Assembly (NCBI RefSeq): GCF_012933385.1
Contig: NZ_JABBPN010000015.1
Span: 46,965 to 110,964 of the forward strand
Direction: 5' to 3'
DNA: 64,000 nucleotides
Origin: Paenibacillus lemnae
GTDB taxonomy: Bacteria; Bacillota; Bacilli; Paenibacillales; Paenibacillaceae
Of this stretch, positions 29,693-39,970 are shown piece after piece (the stretch's first letter is position 1; each line of letters begins with the position of its first letter). The translations under genes and the position numbers were made by a program. Below the pieces are notes generated by a model. That model was not told where the DNA came from. It did not search any database and was given only the letters and a program-made list of their open reading frames with translations.

Positions 29693-30631
29693 TCAGCCAT
29701 TTCGGATTTTTTCTGCCAGCTCGTCAATCTTGCGCAGACGGTGGTTCACTCCCGATTTACTGACCGTTCCTTTCAGCATCTCACCGACCTCTTTCAGGTT
29801 CATATCGGGATGCTGCAGGCGAATTTCAGCGACTTCACGAAGCTTATCCGGCAGCGTATCAAGACCGACTTCCCTTTGAAGAAGCTTGATGTTCTCAATC
29901 TGCCGGATCGCGGCGCCGATCGTCTTGTTCAGATTCGCGGTTTCACAGTTCACAATCCGGTTCACGGAATTGCGCATGTCGCGCATGATGCGCACATCCT
30001 CAAACTTGAACAGTGCCTGATGCGCCCCGATCAGATTCAGAAATTCAATAATCTTTTCGCCTTCCTTGATGTAAAAAATAAATCCTTTTTTGCGCTCGAT
30101 ACATCTTGCATTCAGATGAAACGTATTCGCCAGATCTACGAGCGCCTGACAGTGCTCTTCGTACATGGAAGCGATCTCCAGATGATAGGAAGAGCCCTCC
30201 GGATTGTTGACAGAGCCGCCGGCCATGAATGCACCGCGCAGATACGCGCGTTTGCAGCAGTTTTTACGGACAATGTCGTCAGCAATCCGTGGAAGGAACA
30301 AAAAGCCTTCGGAAACAATATGCAGTCCTTTGAGAATTTCCTGAACCCGAGCAGGAATCCGGACGATATATACGTTATTTTTCTTCAGCCGCATTTTTTT
30401 ACGCACCAAAAGCTCGGTATGCGCTTGGAAATGTTTCTTAATCAAGGAATAAATCCGCCTTGCAATCGCGGCATTCTCCGTCGAAATGTCCAGAACAATC
30501 TTCTTGCTCGAGAGCTGTACCGACCCGTTCATCCGGATCAGCGCAGACAGCTCGGCTTTTTCGCAGCAGCTCTGGCTTTCGATCATCGTTAATTCTTTCT
30601 TGGTTTGCGCCGCAAAGGACAAGGGACTCAC
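29693..30631 (-). CDS. whiA: WhiA, DNA-binding cell-division/sporulation regulator
   Basis: 312 residues. N-terminal degenerate LAGLIDADG homing-endonuclease-like part ([32 protein letters not shown] region; first G-x-x-x-G stretch [16 protein letters not shown]) and a C-terminal helix-turn-helix ([20 protein letters not shown]). In actinomycetes WhiA controls sporulation genes; in Bacillus it affects division and chromosome segregation. GTG start at 30631 overlaps the yvcK stop (GTGA). Conserved neighbour of yvcK and rapZ. Confidence 0.95.
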   Translation of the reverse strand: MSPLSFAAQTKKELTMIESQSCCEKAELSALIRMNGSVQLSSKKIVLDISTENAAIARRIYSLIKKHFQAHTELLVRKKMRLKKNNVYIVRIPARVQEILKGLHIVSEGFLFLPRIADDIVRKNCCKRAYLRGAFMAGGSVNNPEGSSYHLEIASMYEEHCQALVDLANTFHLNARCIERKKGFIFYIKEGEKIIEFLNLIGAHQALFKFEDVRIMRDMRNSVNRIVNCETANLNKTIGAAIRQIENIKLLQREVGLDTLPDKLREVAEIRLQHPDMNLKEVGEMLKGTVSKSGVNHRLRKIDELAEKIRNG

Positions 30632-31614
30632 CTCTCTCTGGAAATCCAGTCTTGCACTAACTGATAAATGTGATGGCTCAGTTTGTCGGCATCATGCCGG
30701 AGATATGTGCGGAACAGCACGAGCTTGTCGGCAATCAGCTTATATCCCCGGCTGGTCACTTCATCCCGATCGAGAAAGACCGGTTTGGCGCCCTTCTCCG
30801 CGTATTTGTCCTGAACCTGGGGCGGGATCTCACCGTCATTAACAATGACATAGTCGAACAGATGAAGGCCCACATGATCATACACGGCCTGCAGGTGATC
30901 CCCTACGGTATAATTGTCGGTTTCTCCAGGCTGTGTCATAACATTGCATACAAATATTTTTATCGCATTGGATGATACAATCGCTTCAGCCAGCTTAGGC
31001 ACAAGCAGATTGGGCAAAATGCTGGTATACAGGCTTCCCGGACCGATCAGAATGGCATCCGCCTGGGTGACAGCTTCCAGCGCTTCTGGCAGCGGTTCCA
31101 CCTGCTCAGGTTCCAGAAATACCCGCTTGATCACGCCCCCAGCCTCGGGGATTTTGGATTCACCGCTGACGATGGTTCCGTCTTCCATTTCGGCATGGAG
31201 CACGACAGCCTCGCCCGCAGCCGGCAGTACAGCACCTCTGCAGACAAAAACCCGGCTCATCTCTTTGACCGCCGTGACGAAATCACCGTGCATATCTGTC
31301 AAGGCTGCCAGAATCAGATTGCCGAGACTATGTCCAGCGAGACCCGAACCGGTACTGAAGCGATATTTAAGGATATCAGCCAGAAGCGGCTCTACATCGG
31401 CCAGTGCGGTTAATACATTGCGAATATCTCCCGGCGGCGGCATCTGCAGCTCACTGCGAAGAATTCCGGAGCTGCCTCCGTCATCGGCTACGGTAACAAT
31501 CGCCGTAATGTCCATGGGCTTTTCTTTCAGTCCGCGGAGCATAACGGATAACCCTGTTCCTCCCCCCATCACAACGATGCGGGGGCGCTTTCCGGCTGTT
31601 TGAGCCACGTTCAT
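30628..31614 (-). CDS. yvcK: YvcK/GlmR-type gluconeogenesis and cell-envelope regulator
   Basis: 328 residues from ATG 31614, five bases after GAGGG; the in-frame TTG before it lies in the ribosome-binding region. CofD-like Rossmann fold: [19 protein letters not shown] and [14 protein letters not shown] near the N-terminus, [16 protein letters not shown] in the middle. In Bacillus YvcK binds UDP-GlcNAc and supports growth on gluconeogenic carbon by controlling envelope precursor supply. Between rapZ and whiA, as usual. Confidence 0.94.
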   Translation of the reverse strand: MNVAQTAGKRPRIVVMGGGTGLSVMLRGLKEKPMDITAIVTVADDGGSSGILRSELQMPPPGDIRNVLTALADVEPLLADILKYRFSTGSGLAGHSLGNLILAALTDMHGDFVTAVKEMSRVFVCRGAVLPAAGEAVVLHAEMEDGTIVSGESKIPEAGGVIKRVFLEPEQVEPLPEALEAVTQADAILIGPGSLYTSILPNLLVPKLAEAIVSSNAIKIFVCNVMTQPGETDNYTVGDHLQAVYDHVGLHLFDYVIVNDGEIPPQVQDKYAEKGAKPVFLDRDEVTSRGYKLIADKLVLFRTYLRHDADKLSHHIYQLVQDWISRER

Positions 31615-31626
31615 CACTTCCCTCAA

Positions 31627-32532
31627 TTAATGCCGGTCACGTTCGAAATCGCGATGGCTGACAGAAACCGTCTCGGTTTCGCTGGCACCCAGCATCTTTC
31701 CGAGGTATTCCGAGATTGCCACCGAGCGATGCTTGCCGCCCGTACAGCCAATTCCTATAATAACCTGGCTCTTTCCTTCCTTGCGGTAATGCGGGATCAG
31801 GAAGTGAAGCATATCAAGCAGCTTGGTCAGAAATGCCTGGGTTTCCGGCCATTTCATGACATACTCATACACATCACTGTGCTGGCCTGTATTAGGCCGC
31901 AGGGTTTCCACATAATGGGGATTAGGTAAAAAGCGAACATCAAACACGAGGTCAGCATCGATCGGAATGCCATATTTAAACCCGAAGGATGTGATATTGA
32001 CCGTTAGCGCAGGACTTTCCAGATGGGTAAAGCGGGAAACAATCTGCTCCTTCAGCCTTGCAGGCTTCATGTGGCTGGTATCAATGACCTGGGTTGCCGA
32101 AGTTTTCAGCTCATCCAGCATCTTGCGCTCCAGTCGAATCCCGTCCAGCGGCATGCCTTCAGGTGCAAGCGGATGACGCCTGCGGCTTTCCTTGTAACGC
32201 TGAACGAGTACAGAATCTGTGGCATCCAGAAACAGGATTTCACAATGAATCGTAAAGTGGTCCTTGATGTAGTTCAGCGATTCTGAAAGTGCGGTGAAAA
32301 ATTCTCGTCCCCGAAGATCAATTACAAGGGCTACCTTGCCAATCTTGCCTTTAGACTGTTCGATCAGTTCCGCAAACTTCGGAATCAGCACAGGCGGCAG
32401 ATTATCGACACAGAAAAATCCGAGGTCTTCCAGACTTTGCACGGCCAGCGTCTTCCCTGCTCCCGACATGCCGGTAATAATGATCAATGTTGCCATGGAT
32501 GCCGCCGTACCCCGTTCCTCTGCTTCCAGCAT
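31627..32532 (-). CDS. rapZ: RNase adapter protein RapZ (YvcJ), nucleotide-binding
   Basis: 301 residues. Walker A GMSGAGKT near residue 21 and a C-terminal domain with [10 protein letters not shown] (nucleotide/metabolite-binding pocket). In Enterobacteria RapZ senses glucosamine-6-P and guides RNase E; the Bacillus homologue YvcJ hydrolyses GTP and affects competence, its target being unclear. ATG 32532 follows GAAGGAGGG. Twelve bases ahead of yvcK, 66 after glcK. Confidence 0.94.
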   Translation of the reverse strand: MLEAEERGTAASMATLIIITGMSGAGKTLAVQSLEDLGFFCVDNLPPVLIPKFAELIEQSKGKIGKVALVIDLRGREFFTALSESLNYIKDHFTIHCEILFLDATDSVLVQRYKESRRRHPLAPEGMPLDGIRLERKMLDELKTSATQVIDTSHMKPARLKEQIVSRFTHLESPALTVNITSFGFKYGIPIDADLVFDVRFLPNPHYVETLRPNTGQHSDVYEYVMKWPETQAFLTKLLDMLHFLIPHYRKEGKSQVIIGIGCTGGKHRSVAISEYLGKMLGASETETVSVSHRDFERDRH

Positions 32533-32598
32533 CAGCTTTCCCTCCTTCGAAGATTTACATCCTGCAAGACAACGGTCTCTGATGATGATAAGTGTCCT

Positions 32599-33549
32599 CT
32601 AAGAGCGCAGCAGCAGGCCTGCTGCACCTACGACACCGGCATTATTGCCGAGCTCAGCTGCTACAATGCGCACACCGCGCTGCAGCGGCTCTGGTGTTAA
32701 CTTATGAAAGACGGAACGGATTTCGTCAAACAGGAAATCTCCGGCTTTCGATACGCCGCCGCCGATAATGAACGCTTCAGGATTCAGTACGGCAGCTACC
32801 GAAGCCATGGATTTGCCAAGATAATAAGCAGCTCGATTGACAATGCGCAGGGCTACTTCGTCACCGTCTTTTGCTGCATCAAACACTTCTTTTGCAGCAA
32901 TGCTGTCTACCAGTGCCAGCGAAGTGCGGTCGCCGCGCGACACCGCATCTTTGGCCATACGAATAATACCCGTTGCCGAGGACACGGTTTCCAGACATCC
33001 CATTTTGCCGCAGCCGCACTGAATGGCTTCCAGATCCGGCACGACGGTAATATGTCCAAGCTCGCCGGCCATACCGCCAAAGCCTTGATAGATCTTGCCA
33101 TTCACAATGATGCCGCCTCCAACACCCGTTCCGAGTGTAAAGCACACGCAGTTGTCGACACCCCGTCCGGCACCGCTCCAGGCTTCGCCAAGTGCGGCAA
33201 CGTTCGCATCGTTATCTATTTTGACCGGCTTACCGAGTCGTTCTTCCAGCAACGCACGAATCGGCACATCCCTGAAACCTACGTTAGGTGCAAAAATGAT
33301 GATACCTTCACGAACGTTCGTAAAGCCTGCAAAGCCCGCTCCCACGCCTGCAAGCTGATCCCAGCTGTAGGGTGACTGCTCGACAATATGACGAACGTAT
33401 TTCTCTATGTTATCAATGACCGTGTCAACGCCTTTGGACGTTTCTGTCGGTCCCTCATATGTCTGCAAAAGCTGACCCTCTTCATTGCAGATTCCGACTT
33501 TAATCGCCGTTCCACCTAAATCGACACCTACGTAGATGTTTTCAGACAT
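32599..33549 (-). CDS. glcK: ROK-family glucokinase
   Basis: 316 residues from ATG 33549; the GTG 12 bases earlier lies within the ribosome-binding site AAAGGTG. Phosphorylates glucose to glucose-6-phosphate with ATP. ROK features: N-terminal phosphate-binding DLGGTAIKVG, GAGFAGF, DNDANVAALGEAWSGAG (catalytic Asp), ELGHITV and the zinc-binding CGCGKMGCLE. First gene of the unit glcK-rapZ-yvcK-whiA-HPr/Crh, behind a good promoter. Confidence 0.94.
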   Translation of the reverse strand: MSENIYVGVDLGGTAIKVGICNEEGQLLQTYEGPTETSKGVDTVIDNIEKYVRHIVEQSPYSWDQLAGVGAGFAGFTNVREGIIIFAPNVGFRDVPIRALLEERLGKPVKIDNDANVAALGEAWSGAGRGVDNCVCFTLGTGVGGGIIVNGKIYQGFGGMAGELGHITVVPDLEAIQCGCGKMGCLETVSSATGIIRMAKDAVSRGDRTSLALVDSIAAKEVFDAAKDGDEVALRIVNRAAYYLGKSMASVAAVLNPEAFIIGGGVSKAGDFLFDEIRSVFHKLTPEPLQRGVRIVAAELGNNAGVVGAAGLLLRS

Positions 33550-33600
33550 GTTACAAGCCACCTTTTTCCTTCTATATTATAGATTGCTTCTACTGTACCC

Positions 33601-33629
33601 ACTATAATTGAAGGCACACGTGCGGTCAA
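33601..33629 (-). promoter_or_regulatory. sigma-A promoter of the glcK-rapZ-yvcK-whiA-HPr operon
   Basis: Minus strand -35 TTGACC (33629-33624), 17-base spacer, -10 TATAGT (33606-33601). About 50 bases upstream of the glcK start. Confidence 0.75.
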
Positions 33630-33689
33630 GAGAAGACCAGGCTTAAAAAACCTGTGTATTTCCTGTTCAAACCGACTTTTATCCCTCTA

Positions 33690-33722
33690 AAAAACCCCGC
33701 TCCGAGAGACCCGAGCGGGGTT
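33690..33722 (-). terminator. terminator of the glucose dehydrogenase gene
   Basis: AACCCCGCTC (minus 33722-33713) pairs with GAGCGGGGTT (33702-33693), followed on the minus strand by six T residues. Confidence 0.9.
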
Positions 33723-33754
33723 AATGATCATACATATGCTGTTTCAAGGCTTGC

Positions 33755-34624
<870 letters not shown>

Positions 34625-34678
34625 TCAAAAACGATTTGTCTTTTTTAATGTGCTTCGCCGCTGGCCGTTTCATGCCAA

Positions 34679-34696
34679 AGATGACAATTGTCATCT
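34679..34696. promoter_or_regulatory. perfect 18-bp palindrome overlapping the promoter of the YvfRSTU-type locus
   Basis: AGATGACAATTGTCATCT is fully self-complementary. A possible promoter (-35 TTGTCA 34688-34693 inside the palindrome, 18-base spacer, -10 CATACT 34712-34717) drives the ABC/two-component operon. The site is a plausible binding sequence for the operon's own response regulator (inference). Confidence 0.55.
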
Positions 34697-34781
34697 GATT
34701 TCGTGACAATCCATACTAAACCGTGAGACGGCTTCCCGGTATGATAGGTACAACAAGAAATGAACGAGAGGTGCGGATCAC

Positions 34782-35708
34782 ATGAGCAAAGACAATGCAA
34801 ACAGCCCGGCCGTGGTGCTGAAAGAGGTCAGCAAGCATTTTGGTTCCAAGAAAGCCGTGGACCAAATTTCTTTTTCCATACCGCAGGGGAGCGTTACCGC
34901 CATACTGGGCCCTAACGGAGCAGGTAAAACAACAGCCATTTCCATGATGCTGGGCTTGATGGATCCCAAATGTGGCAGTGTAGAAGTGCTGGGAAGGTCT
35001 CCTAAAGATCTGAAGGTCAGACGGAAGATCGGCGCGATGCTGCAGGAGGTCAGCGTCATGGATCAGTTAAAGGCACGGGAAATCATCAATCTGATCCGGG
35101 GGTATTATCCACATCCGATGTCCATGGAAGAGATTATGGCGCTTACGGGACTAACGCCCGAGGATCTTAATAAAATGGCGGTCAAAATGTCAGGCGGCCA
35201 AAAACGCAAGCTCGGATTTGCGCTGGCGCTGGCAGGCAATCCCGAGCTGCTCTTCTTCGATGAGCCTACCGTCGGGCTGGATACATCAGCACGCCGCCTG
35301 TTCTGGAAAACCGTACGGAGTCTGGCCGCCCTGGGCAAAACCATTCTGTTTACGACACACTATCTGCAGGAGGCAGATGACATTGCTGACCGGATCATTC
35401 TGTTTAAGGACGGCCGCGTTGCGGCAGATGGCAGCCCTGCGGAGATTAAAAATAAACTGACGACCCGATCTGTTTCTTTCGTGGCCGAACAGGATACGCA
35501 GCACATTACTGCCCGGCTTAACCAGGTTCCCGGGGTGACCGGAGTTCACCTTGAAGACGGCCGGATGTATATCTCAGCAGACAACACCGACCAGGTGCTG
35601 GCGGTCATTTTCAGAGAAGAGCTTCCTGTGCGTGATGTCGCGACCGATACGGGAAGCCTGGATGAAGCTTTTGAGCAGCTCACCCAAGTAACAGAGGAGG
35701 CGGTATAA
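34782..35708 (+). CDS. ABC transporter ATP-binding protein (YvfR/LnrL-like)
   Basis: 308 residues. Walker A GPNGAGKT (43-50), Q-loop MLQEVSV, signature KMSGGQKRKLG, Walker B ELLFFDEPTVGLD, switch His in FTTHYLQEAD. The subfamily is that of ABC-2-type drug or lipid exporters; the C-terminal ~80 residues form the small domain typical of it. The gene order ATPase-permease-kinase-regulator matches B. subtilis yvfRSTU, and related systems export or resist membrane-active antibiotics. ATG 34782 with GAGAGGTG upstream; the permease starts two bases after its stop. Confidence 0.88.
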   Translation: MSKDNANSPAVVLKEVSKHFGSKKAVDQISFSIPQGSVTAILGPNGAGKTTAISMMLGLMDPKCGSVEVLGRSPKDLKVRRKIGAMLQEVSVMDQLKAREIINLIRGYYPHPMSMEEIMALTGLTPEDLNKMAVKMSGGQKRKLGFALALAGNPELLFFDEPTVGLDTSARRLFWKTVRSLAALGKTILFTTHYLQEADDIADRIILFKDGRVAADGSPAEIKNKLTTRSVSFVAEQDTQHITARLNQVPGVTGVHLEDGRMYISADNTDQVLAVIFREELPVRDVATDTGSLDEAFEQLTQVTEEAV

Positions 35709-35710
35709 AT

Positions 35711-36454
35711 ATGAATGGAGCACTGATTCGACTTCAATGCAAAATGGAACTGCTGCGCATTGTGCGCAACCCCTACTTTATCTTTTGGTCACTGGTGATG
35801 CCGATTGCGTTTTACTTTATCTTCACCCGTGTCGTCAACACAGGCTCACCGGATGCCGATGCTTGGCAGGGCCATTATCTGATGTCCATGACCACATTCA
35901 GTGTGATGGGCTCAGCGATTATGTCGCTCGGAATCCGTCTGGTTCAGGAGCGTACGCTGGGCTGGGCTGTATTCATGCGGATCACCCCGCTGCCCGGGAG
36001 CATTTATTTCTTCGGAAAAATGTTCGGCCAGGCCCTGCTCCATCTGCTGTCCATCATCGTCATTTTTACGGCAGGCTACCTGATCAACGGCGTGCAGCTG
36101 GAAGCCTGGCAGTGGATATTGAGCGGACTGTGGATCATGATCGCCTCCGCACCATTCCTTGCTTTGGCCACGTTGATCGGTGCCATGAAGCGGGTGGAAA
36201 CTGCGAGCGGTGTCAGCAACGGCATTTATCTGGTGCTTGCCCTGCTCGGGGGCATGTGGATGCCGCTGGACATCATGCCACCATTTCTGCAAGCTATCGG
36301 CAGATGGACACCGTCCCACCATTTTACAAGCGGAGGCTGGGATATTGCGGCCGGTAATCTGCCGGAGCTGAGATCGGTGCTTATTTTGACAGGATATTTG
36401 GTGCTGTTTATGTTACTATCCACGTATGTCAGAAAAAAACAGCAGGCTGTTTAA
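35711..36454 (+). CDS. ABC-2-type transporter permease (YvfS-like)
   Basis: 247 residues with six predicted membrane segments, characteristic of ABC-2 permeases: long first loop after PYFIFWSLVMPIAFYFIFTRV, a central MSLGIRLVQERTLGWAVFMRITP motif and LLGGMWMPLDIMPPFLQ. Start ATG 35711 with GAGGAGGCGG upstream. Forms an exporter with the ATPase encoded directly before it. Substrate unknown. Confidence 0.85.
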   Translation: MNGALIRLQCKMELLRIVRNPYFIFWSLVMPIAFYFIFTRVVNTGSPDADAWQGHYLMSMTTFSVMGSAIMSLGIRLVQERTLGWAVFMRITPLPGSIYFFGKMFGQALLHLLSIIVIFTAGYLINGVQLEAWQWILSGLWIMIASAPFLALATLIGAMKRVETASGVSNGIYLVLALLGGMWMPLDIMPPFLQAIGRWTPSHHFTSGGWDIAAGNLPELRSVLILTGYLVLFMLLSTYVRKKQQAV

Positions 36455-36467
36455 AGGATGATGTGAT

Positions 36468-37616
36468 GTGAAGCTTGTATCATTTGAAATTTTCCCTCGC
36501 AAGATGGGTTTTTTCCCTTATGTGTGGCTGGTGTACTTGTGCCTTCCAGTCACACAGCTTCTTCTGATTGAGGAGGGCCTGAAGCTGTATGCCGGGTTTG
36601 CCATGATCGGATGTTTTCTGGTCACGTACAGACAGCTGTATTTCTGCGAAAACAAGCCACCGTTCTTCTACTGGCTTCTAATGCAGATGGCGATTATATT
36701 TACGCTCTCAATGGCCTATGGCACGACGTATCTGTTTATGGGCTTCTTCACAGCCAACTTCATTGGGTGGTACTCAGACAATCGGAAATTCAGAAATGCC
36801 ATGATCCTGTTCGCATTTGTCGAGATTGTACCGCTGCTGTACCACCTGGGCAAGGTATGGAATCTCGATCTGCTGTACACCTTCCCTTTCCTGATCATTA
36901 TGATGATCTCTCCCTTCGGTATCCGGTCCATGAACCGCCAGCATAAGCTGGAGGAGCAGCTGGACCAGGCGAACGAGCAGATCCGCAACCTGATCAAAGG
37001 AGAAGAGCGGACACGGATTGCCCGGGATTTGCATGATACCCTCGGACATACCTTGTCATTGATTACCCTGAAGAGCCAGCTGGTGGAGAAACTGGTACTC
37101 GTTAATGTCAAGCAGGCACAGGAGGAAGCCCGTGAGATTCAGAATACGTCAAGGGCTGCGCTTCGTCAGGTCAGGGAACTGGTATCAGACATGCGTACCG
37201 CCAAGCTGACGGAAGAATTGAATGAAGCCAGGATGATTCTGGAGAGCGCAGGTATTGAGCTGACTTCTGAAGGCAGTCCGAAGGTGGAGGGAATGCCGGA
37301 TACGACGCACAATATTTTAGGGCTTTGTCTGCGTGAGGCCGTCACGAATGTCGTCAAGCACAGCGGGGCTTCCCGCTGTCATATCACGTTCGGCCGGACG
37401 GAGGCACAATGGCAGCTCTCTGTCCATGACAACGGTGATGGCATCGTGGAGCCGGAGAAGAATGGTCAGCTTCGGGAGAAAAACGGGCTGAAGGGTATGG
37501 CAGAGCGGCTTGACCTCGTGGACGGCACGCTGGAGGTGACTGACGAGAATGGCACGCTGCTTCGTGTGAGGGTGCCCATTGTGGTCAAGAACCGGAAGGG
37601 ATGTGAGACCGGTTGA
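36468..37616 (+). CDS. membrane sensor histidine kinase, NarL/DesK type (YvfT-like)
   Basis: 382 residues. N-terminal half: about four to five membrane segments (residues ~15-150) acting as a sensor with little external part. A coiled-coil linker (LEEQLDQANEQIRNL) leads to the HisKA_3 dimerisation box ERTRIARDLHDTLGHTLS with phosphoacceptor His189, then a HATPase_c domain (LREAVTNVVKHSGA N-box, VHDNGDGI, GLKGMAERL). GTG start with AAAGGATG upstream. Likely senses membrane or drug stress caught by the adjoining transporter (inference). Confidence 0.88.
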   Translation: MKLVSFEIFPRKMGFFPYVWLVYLCLPVTQLLLIEEGLKLYAGFAMIGCFLVTYRQLYFCENKPPFFYWLLMQMAIIFTLSMAYGTTYLFMGFFTANFIGWYSDNRKFRNAMILFAFVEIVPLLYHLGKVWNLDLLYTFPFLIIMMISPFGIRSMNRQHKLEEQLDQANEQIRNLIKGEERTRIARDLHDTLGHTLSLITLKSQLVEKLVLVNVKQAQEEAREIQNTSRAALRQVRELVSDMRTAKLTEELNEARMILESAGIELTSEGSPKVEGMPDTTHNILGLCLREAVTNVVKHSGASRCHITFGRTEAQWQLSVHDNGDGIVEPEKNGQLREKNGLKGMAERLDLVDGTLEVTDENGTLLRVRVPIVVKNRKGCETG

Positions 37617-38218
37617 GTATTCGGGTACTGATTGCGGAGGATCAGCGGATGCTGCGAGGCGCGCTGGCACTGCTGCTGGATTTTGAAGAGGATATTGAGG
37701 TCGTCGGACAGGCCGGGGATGGAAAAGAAGCGCTGGAGCAGGCGGTTAAGCTGGCGCCCGATATCTGCCTGCTGGACATTGAGATGCCGATGATGTCAGG
37801 CCTTGAGGTCGCTGAAGAAATTCAGCGGCGTAAGCTGGGGTGCCGGGTCGTCATTCTGACGACCTTCGCCCGTCCCGGATATTTCGAGCGGGCCGTTCAG
37901 GCAGGCGTGCTGGGGTATCTGCTCAAGGACGAGCCAAGCGACCGGCTCGCGGAAGCGCTGCGCCGGATCATGCAAGGCCGGCGGGAGGTGTCACCCGAGC
38001 TGGTGTTTGGCACGGTGCGCGAGACCAATCCGCTCACCGAACGGGAGCAGGAGATTCTGCGGCTGACGGCGGCAGGCAAAAGCTCCAGCGAAATCGCCGC
38101 CCAGCTGCACCTGTCATACGGGACGGTGCGGAATTACATGTCCGAGGCGTTCCATAAGCTGGACGCCAAGAATCGGCTGGAAGCCGTTGCTATTGCAGAA
38201 GAGAAGGGCTGGATCTAG
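37613..38218 (+). CDS. NarL/LuxR-family response regulator (YvfU-like)
   Basis: 201 residues. Receiver domain with phosphoacceptor Asp55 (ICLLDIEMP), acidic pair near Glu9-Asp10, and Lys in LLKDEPS. C-terminal LuxR helix-turn-helix (NPLTEREQEILRLTAAGKSS...LSYGTVRNYMSEAFHKL). TTG start at 37613 overlaps the kinase stop (TTGA). Expected to bind the operon's control region, where an 18-bp palindrome is found. Confidence 0.9.
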   Translation: MSIRVLIAEDQRMLRGALALLLDFEEDIEVVGQAGDGKEALEQAVKLAPDICLLDIEMPMMSGLEVAEEIQRRKLGCRVVILTTFARPGYFERAVQAGVLGYLLKDEPSDRLAEALRRIMQGRREVSPELVFGTVRETNPLTEREQEILRLTAAGKSSSEIAAQLHLSYGTVRNYMSEAFHKLDAKNRLEAVAIAEEKGWI

Positions 38219-38255
38219 TCGGCTATGGCGCGCTTGCCTATGATCACAGCTTAAA

Positions 38256-38294
38256 ACCCGCATGATCTGCCTTGCCAGGCAGCTTCATGCGGGT
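38256..38294. terminator. terminator after the response regulator gene
   Basis: ACCCGCATG (38256-38264) pairs with CATGCGGGT (38286-38294), with further inner pairing CTGCCT/AGGCAG. Convergent genes on both sides. Confidence 0.75.
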
Positions 38295-38312
38295 CATTCA
38301 TTTCTTAATGCC

Positions 38313-38522
38313 TTATCGGCTCTCCATAAACGCCCGTCTTTTGAAAATCGCAATAATGTCTTTGGACTGACCTTGAGAGATGCTGGTATCGAAGCAGGAC
38401 ACCAGTTCCCAGCCTTCATATCCCAAGCCGTTTAGCAGCTCGTTCAGATCATGTTCATCGACTTTGCCGCCGAGAAATCCCTTTGTTGCGTATTTTACCG
38501 TCTTATACTCCCATTGTTCCAT
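38313..38522 (-). CDS. DUF4177 small protein
   Basis: 69 residues from ATG 38522 (MEQWEYKTVKYATKG), ten bases after GGAGG. The pattern WEYKTV...LNELLNGLGYEGWELVS.....(S)..I.IFKR is that of DUF4177, short proteins of unknown function found widely in Bacillota. Seventeen bases downstream of a membrane-protein gene on the same strand, so probably co-transcribed. Confidence 0.82.
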   Translation of the reverse strand: MEQWEYKTVKYATKGFLGGKVDEHDLNELLNGLGYEGWELVSCFDTSISQGQSKDIIAIFKRRAFMESR

Positions 38523-38539
38523 CACATTCATCCCTCCTT

Positions 38540-39205
38540 CTATTTGTACGTTATATCTCTGTACTGCTGTGCGCTGCCATCCGCGACAATCTCAACGCCC
38601 GCTTTGGAGCTCCACCCGGAACCGCTAATATCCTCTGCCAGCTGCCCCTCAAAAACCAGATTGGTATAAAGCTGATTGGACCTGCGGGGAAGATCTAGGG
38701 TCTTATACTCGTAAACGATATTGGTATCATCCAAATCATCAATTGGACGAATGTGAACCTCCTGAGCTTTACCATAATTATAAATTCGCAGGCTGCATCT
38801 TGCTTTCGCCTTCTGTTCTCCATAATGGTAATCACACTTACTGTCTCTGAAAGAATAGTCCACTGAAGAGATTCCGCTGGCATTAAACTTGAATACATAC
38901 ATGGTGTACTCGGTCACATAAGGAAATATGAACAAAACTGCGATACAACCGAGAATGACTCTGCTCCTGATTTTAGGATATACCGATTCATACATGCTGC
39001 CTATCCCGATTATACCGGTAACTAGAAGCAGCAAGCCTATAATAGCCGTAAGATGCAGTCGGCCCGAACCTCCGGTCTCGATCCATGCCGGAACTCCCAG
39101 CCATTCAAAAAAATGATCTCCCGTGGAATAGCCCAGATGGGCCGGAGCAAAAAGAAACATCCCCAGCAGCGCTGAAATTATGTAAACAAACTTTACTTTC
39201 TTCAT
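38540..39205 (-). CDS. membrane protein with extracellular C-terminal domain, unknown
   Basis: 221 residues. Three hydrophobic segments (about 6-23, 50-72, 82-105) followed by a soluble C-terminal part of ~110 residues with two Cys (SKCDYHYG, ARCSLRIYNYG) that may form a disulfide outside the cell. No known domain recognised. Start ATG 39205 with GGGAGGTTG upstream. Co-oriented with the DUF4177 gene. Confidence 0.6.
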   Translation of the reverse strand: MKKVKFVYIISALLGMFLFAPAHLGYSTGDHFFEWLGVPAWIETGGSGRLHLTAIIGLLLLVTGIIGIGSMYESVYPKIRSRVILGCIAVLFIFPYVTEYTMYVFKFNASGISSVDYSFRDSKCDYHYGEQKAKARCSLRIYNYGKAQEVHIRPIDDLDDTNIVYEYKTLDLPRRSNQLYTNLVFEGQLAEDISGSGWSSKAGVEIVADGSAQQYRDITYK

Positions 39206-39269
39206 TCCTCAACCTCCCTGGTTTCCATATTATAACAAACTATGCACTCCATTTCCTCCTTTTTTATAA

Positions 39270-39298
39270 AAAACAAAAAACCCCCGAGGGGGCCTTTT
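39270..39298 (-). terminator. short GC hairpin with T-run after the paralogue gene
   Basis: Minus strand CCCCC-TC-GGGGG followed by TTTTTTG, about 75 bases after the stop of the first paralogue gene. Confidence 0.6.
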
Positions 39299-39344
39299 AG
39301 AAAAAATTATATATAGACCTAACTAAAGAAAAAACCCTTCTATA

Positions 39345-39369
39345 GCAGAGGTGACAAGTGATTCTGAGG
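39345..39369 (-). repeat. dispersed repeat module, copy 3 (partial)
   Basis: Only the end of the module is present: on the minus strand CAGAATCACTTGTCACCTC is identical to bases 24335-24353. It abuts the stop codon of the paralogue gene at 39371. Confidence 0.55.
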
Positions 39370-39370
39370 T

Positions 39371-39793
39371 TCAATCGGAATATCCAGCAGCGGTAAAGCT
39401 GAGCGGACCTACTTCAATTGCCGTTGTGTTGGCTGCACCGGATATTAATACCTGATACACCGTAAAAGCAGCAGGAGGCAGATAGTCAGCGCCTGTGAAG
39501 GTAAGAACAACTTCGGCTTCATTTTCGCCAGGATCCTCATACTCCTGCACCACTTCATAAATGATCGGACCGCCAATCCCTCTAGTAACCACCAGGGTGA
39601 TCGTTTCAGCTGCGGCAATAGTCAGTCCTACGGTGCCTGCGAAGTGCACCTGTGCTCTGGTTCCTGCTGCAGCAAGATCCAGTCCCAGTGTGAATATGAG
39701 TGTAGGTGTCGTCGTTACAGCTGTTGTTCCCGTTACTGTACCATTGTTCGCCAGGCTTAGCTGAGCATCCAGGAATCTCTTTGCCATGTTCAT
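39371..39793 (-). CDS. beta-rich small protein, tandem paralogue A (unknown)
   Basis: 140 residues from ATG 39793 (MNMAKRFLDAQLSLANNGTV), following GAGAGGAG; a second ATG lies two codons on. No signal peptide or membrane segment. The sequence is rich in Thr, Val, Ala and Gly with alternating hydrophobic residues, suggesting a beta-sandwich or jelly-roll domain. The next gene encodes a paralogue with about 80% identical residues by eye. Upstream is CATAGAATA (39818-39826 on the minus strand), a match to the sigma-K -10 box, suggesting expression in the mother cell late in sporulation. A spore-surface role is a reasonable but unproven guess. Confidence 0.72.
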   Translation of the reverse strand: MNMAKRFLDAQLSLANNGTVTGTTAVTTTPTLIFTLGLDLAAAGTRAQVHFAGTVGLTIAAAETITLVVTRGIGGPIIYEVVQEYEDPGENEAEVVLTFTGADYLPPAAFTVYQVLISGAANTTAIEVGPLSFTAAGYSD

Positions 39794-39817
39794 CCATCTC
39801 CTCTCGTTTTGATAGTG

Positions 39818-39826
39818 TATTCTATG
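39818..39826 (-). promoter_or_regulatory. sigma-K-like -10 box of paralogue A
   Basis: CATAGAATA on the minus strand fits the CATANNNTA -10 consensus of sigma-K, 24 bases before the ATG. No convincing -35 AC element at 16-17 bases. Confidence 0.45.
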
Positions 39827-39916
39827 AGAGAAGGCGCGCCGACGTTTGGACAGGATACAACCTGTTCGCCTCATTTTAATAGAACAACAGGTATATCAAA
39901 AGAGACCATAAACAAA

Positions 39917-39950
39917 GGAAAGAAGCTGTTCCAAAGAACAGCTTCTTTCC
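39917..39950. terminator. perfect 14-bp stem between the paralogues
   Basis: Bases 39917-39930 pair perfectly with 39937-39950 around CCAAAG. It lies 20 bases after the stop of paralogue B on the minus strand; the T-tract is interrupted. Confidence 0.78.
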
Positions 39951-39970
39951 ATAATTCAGGGTGAATCCCA

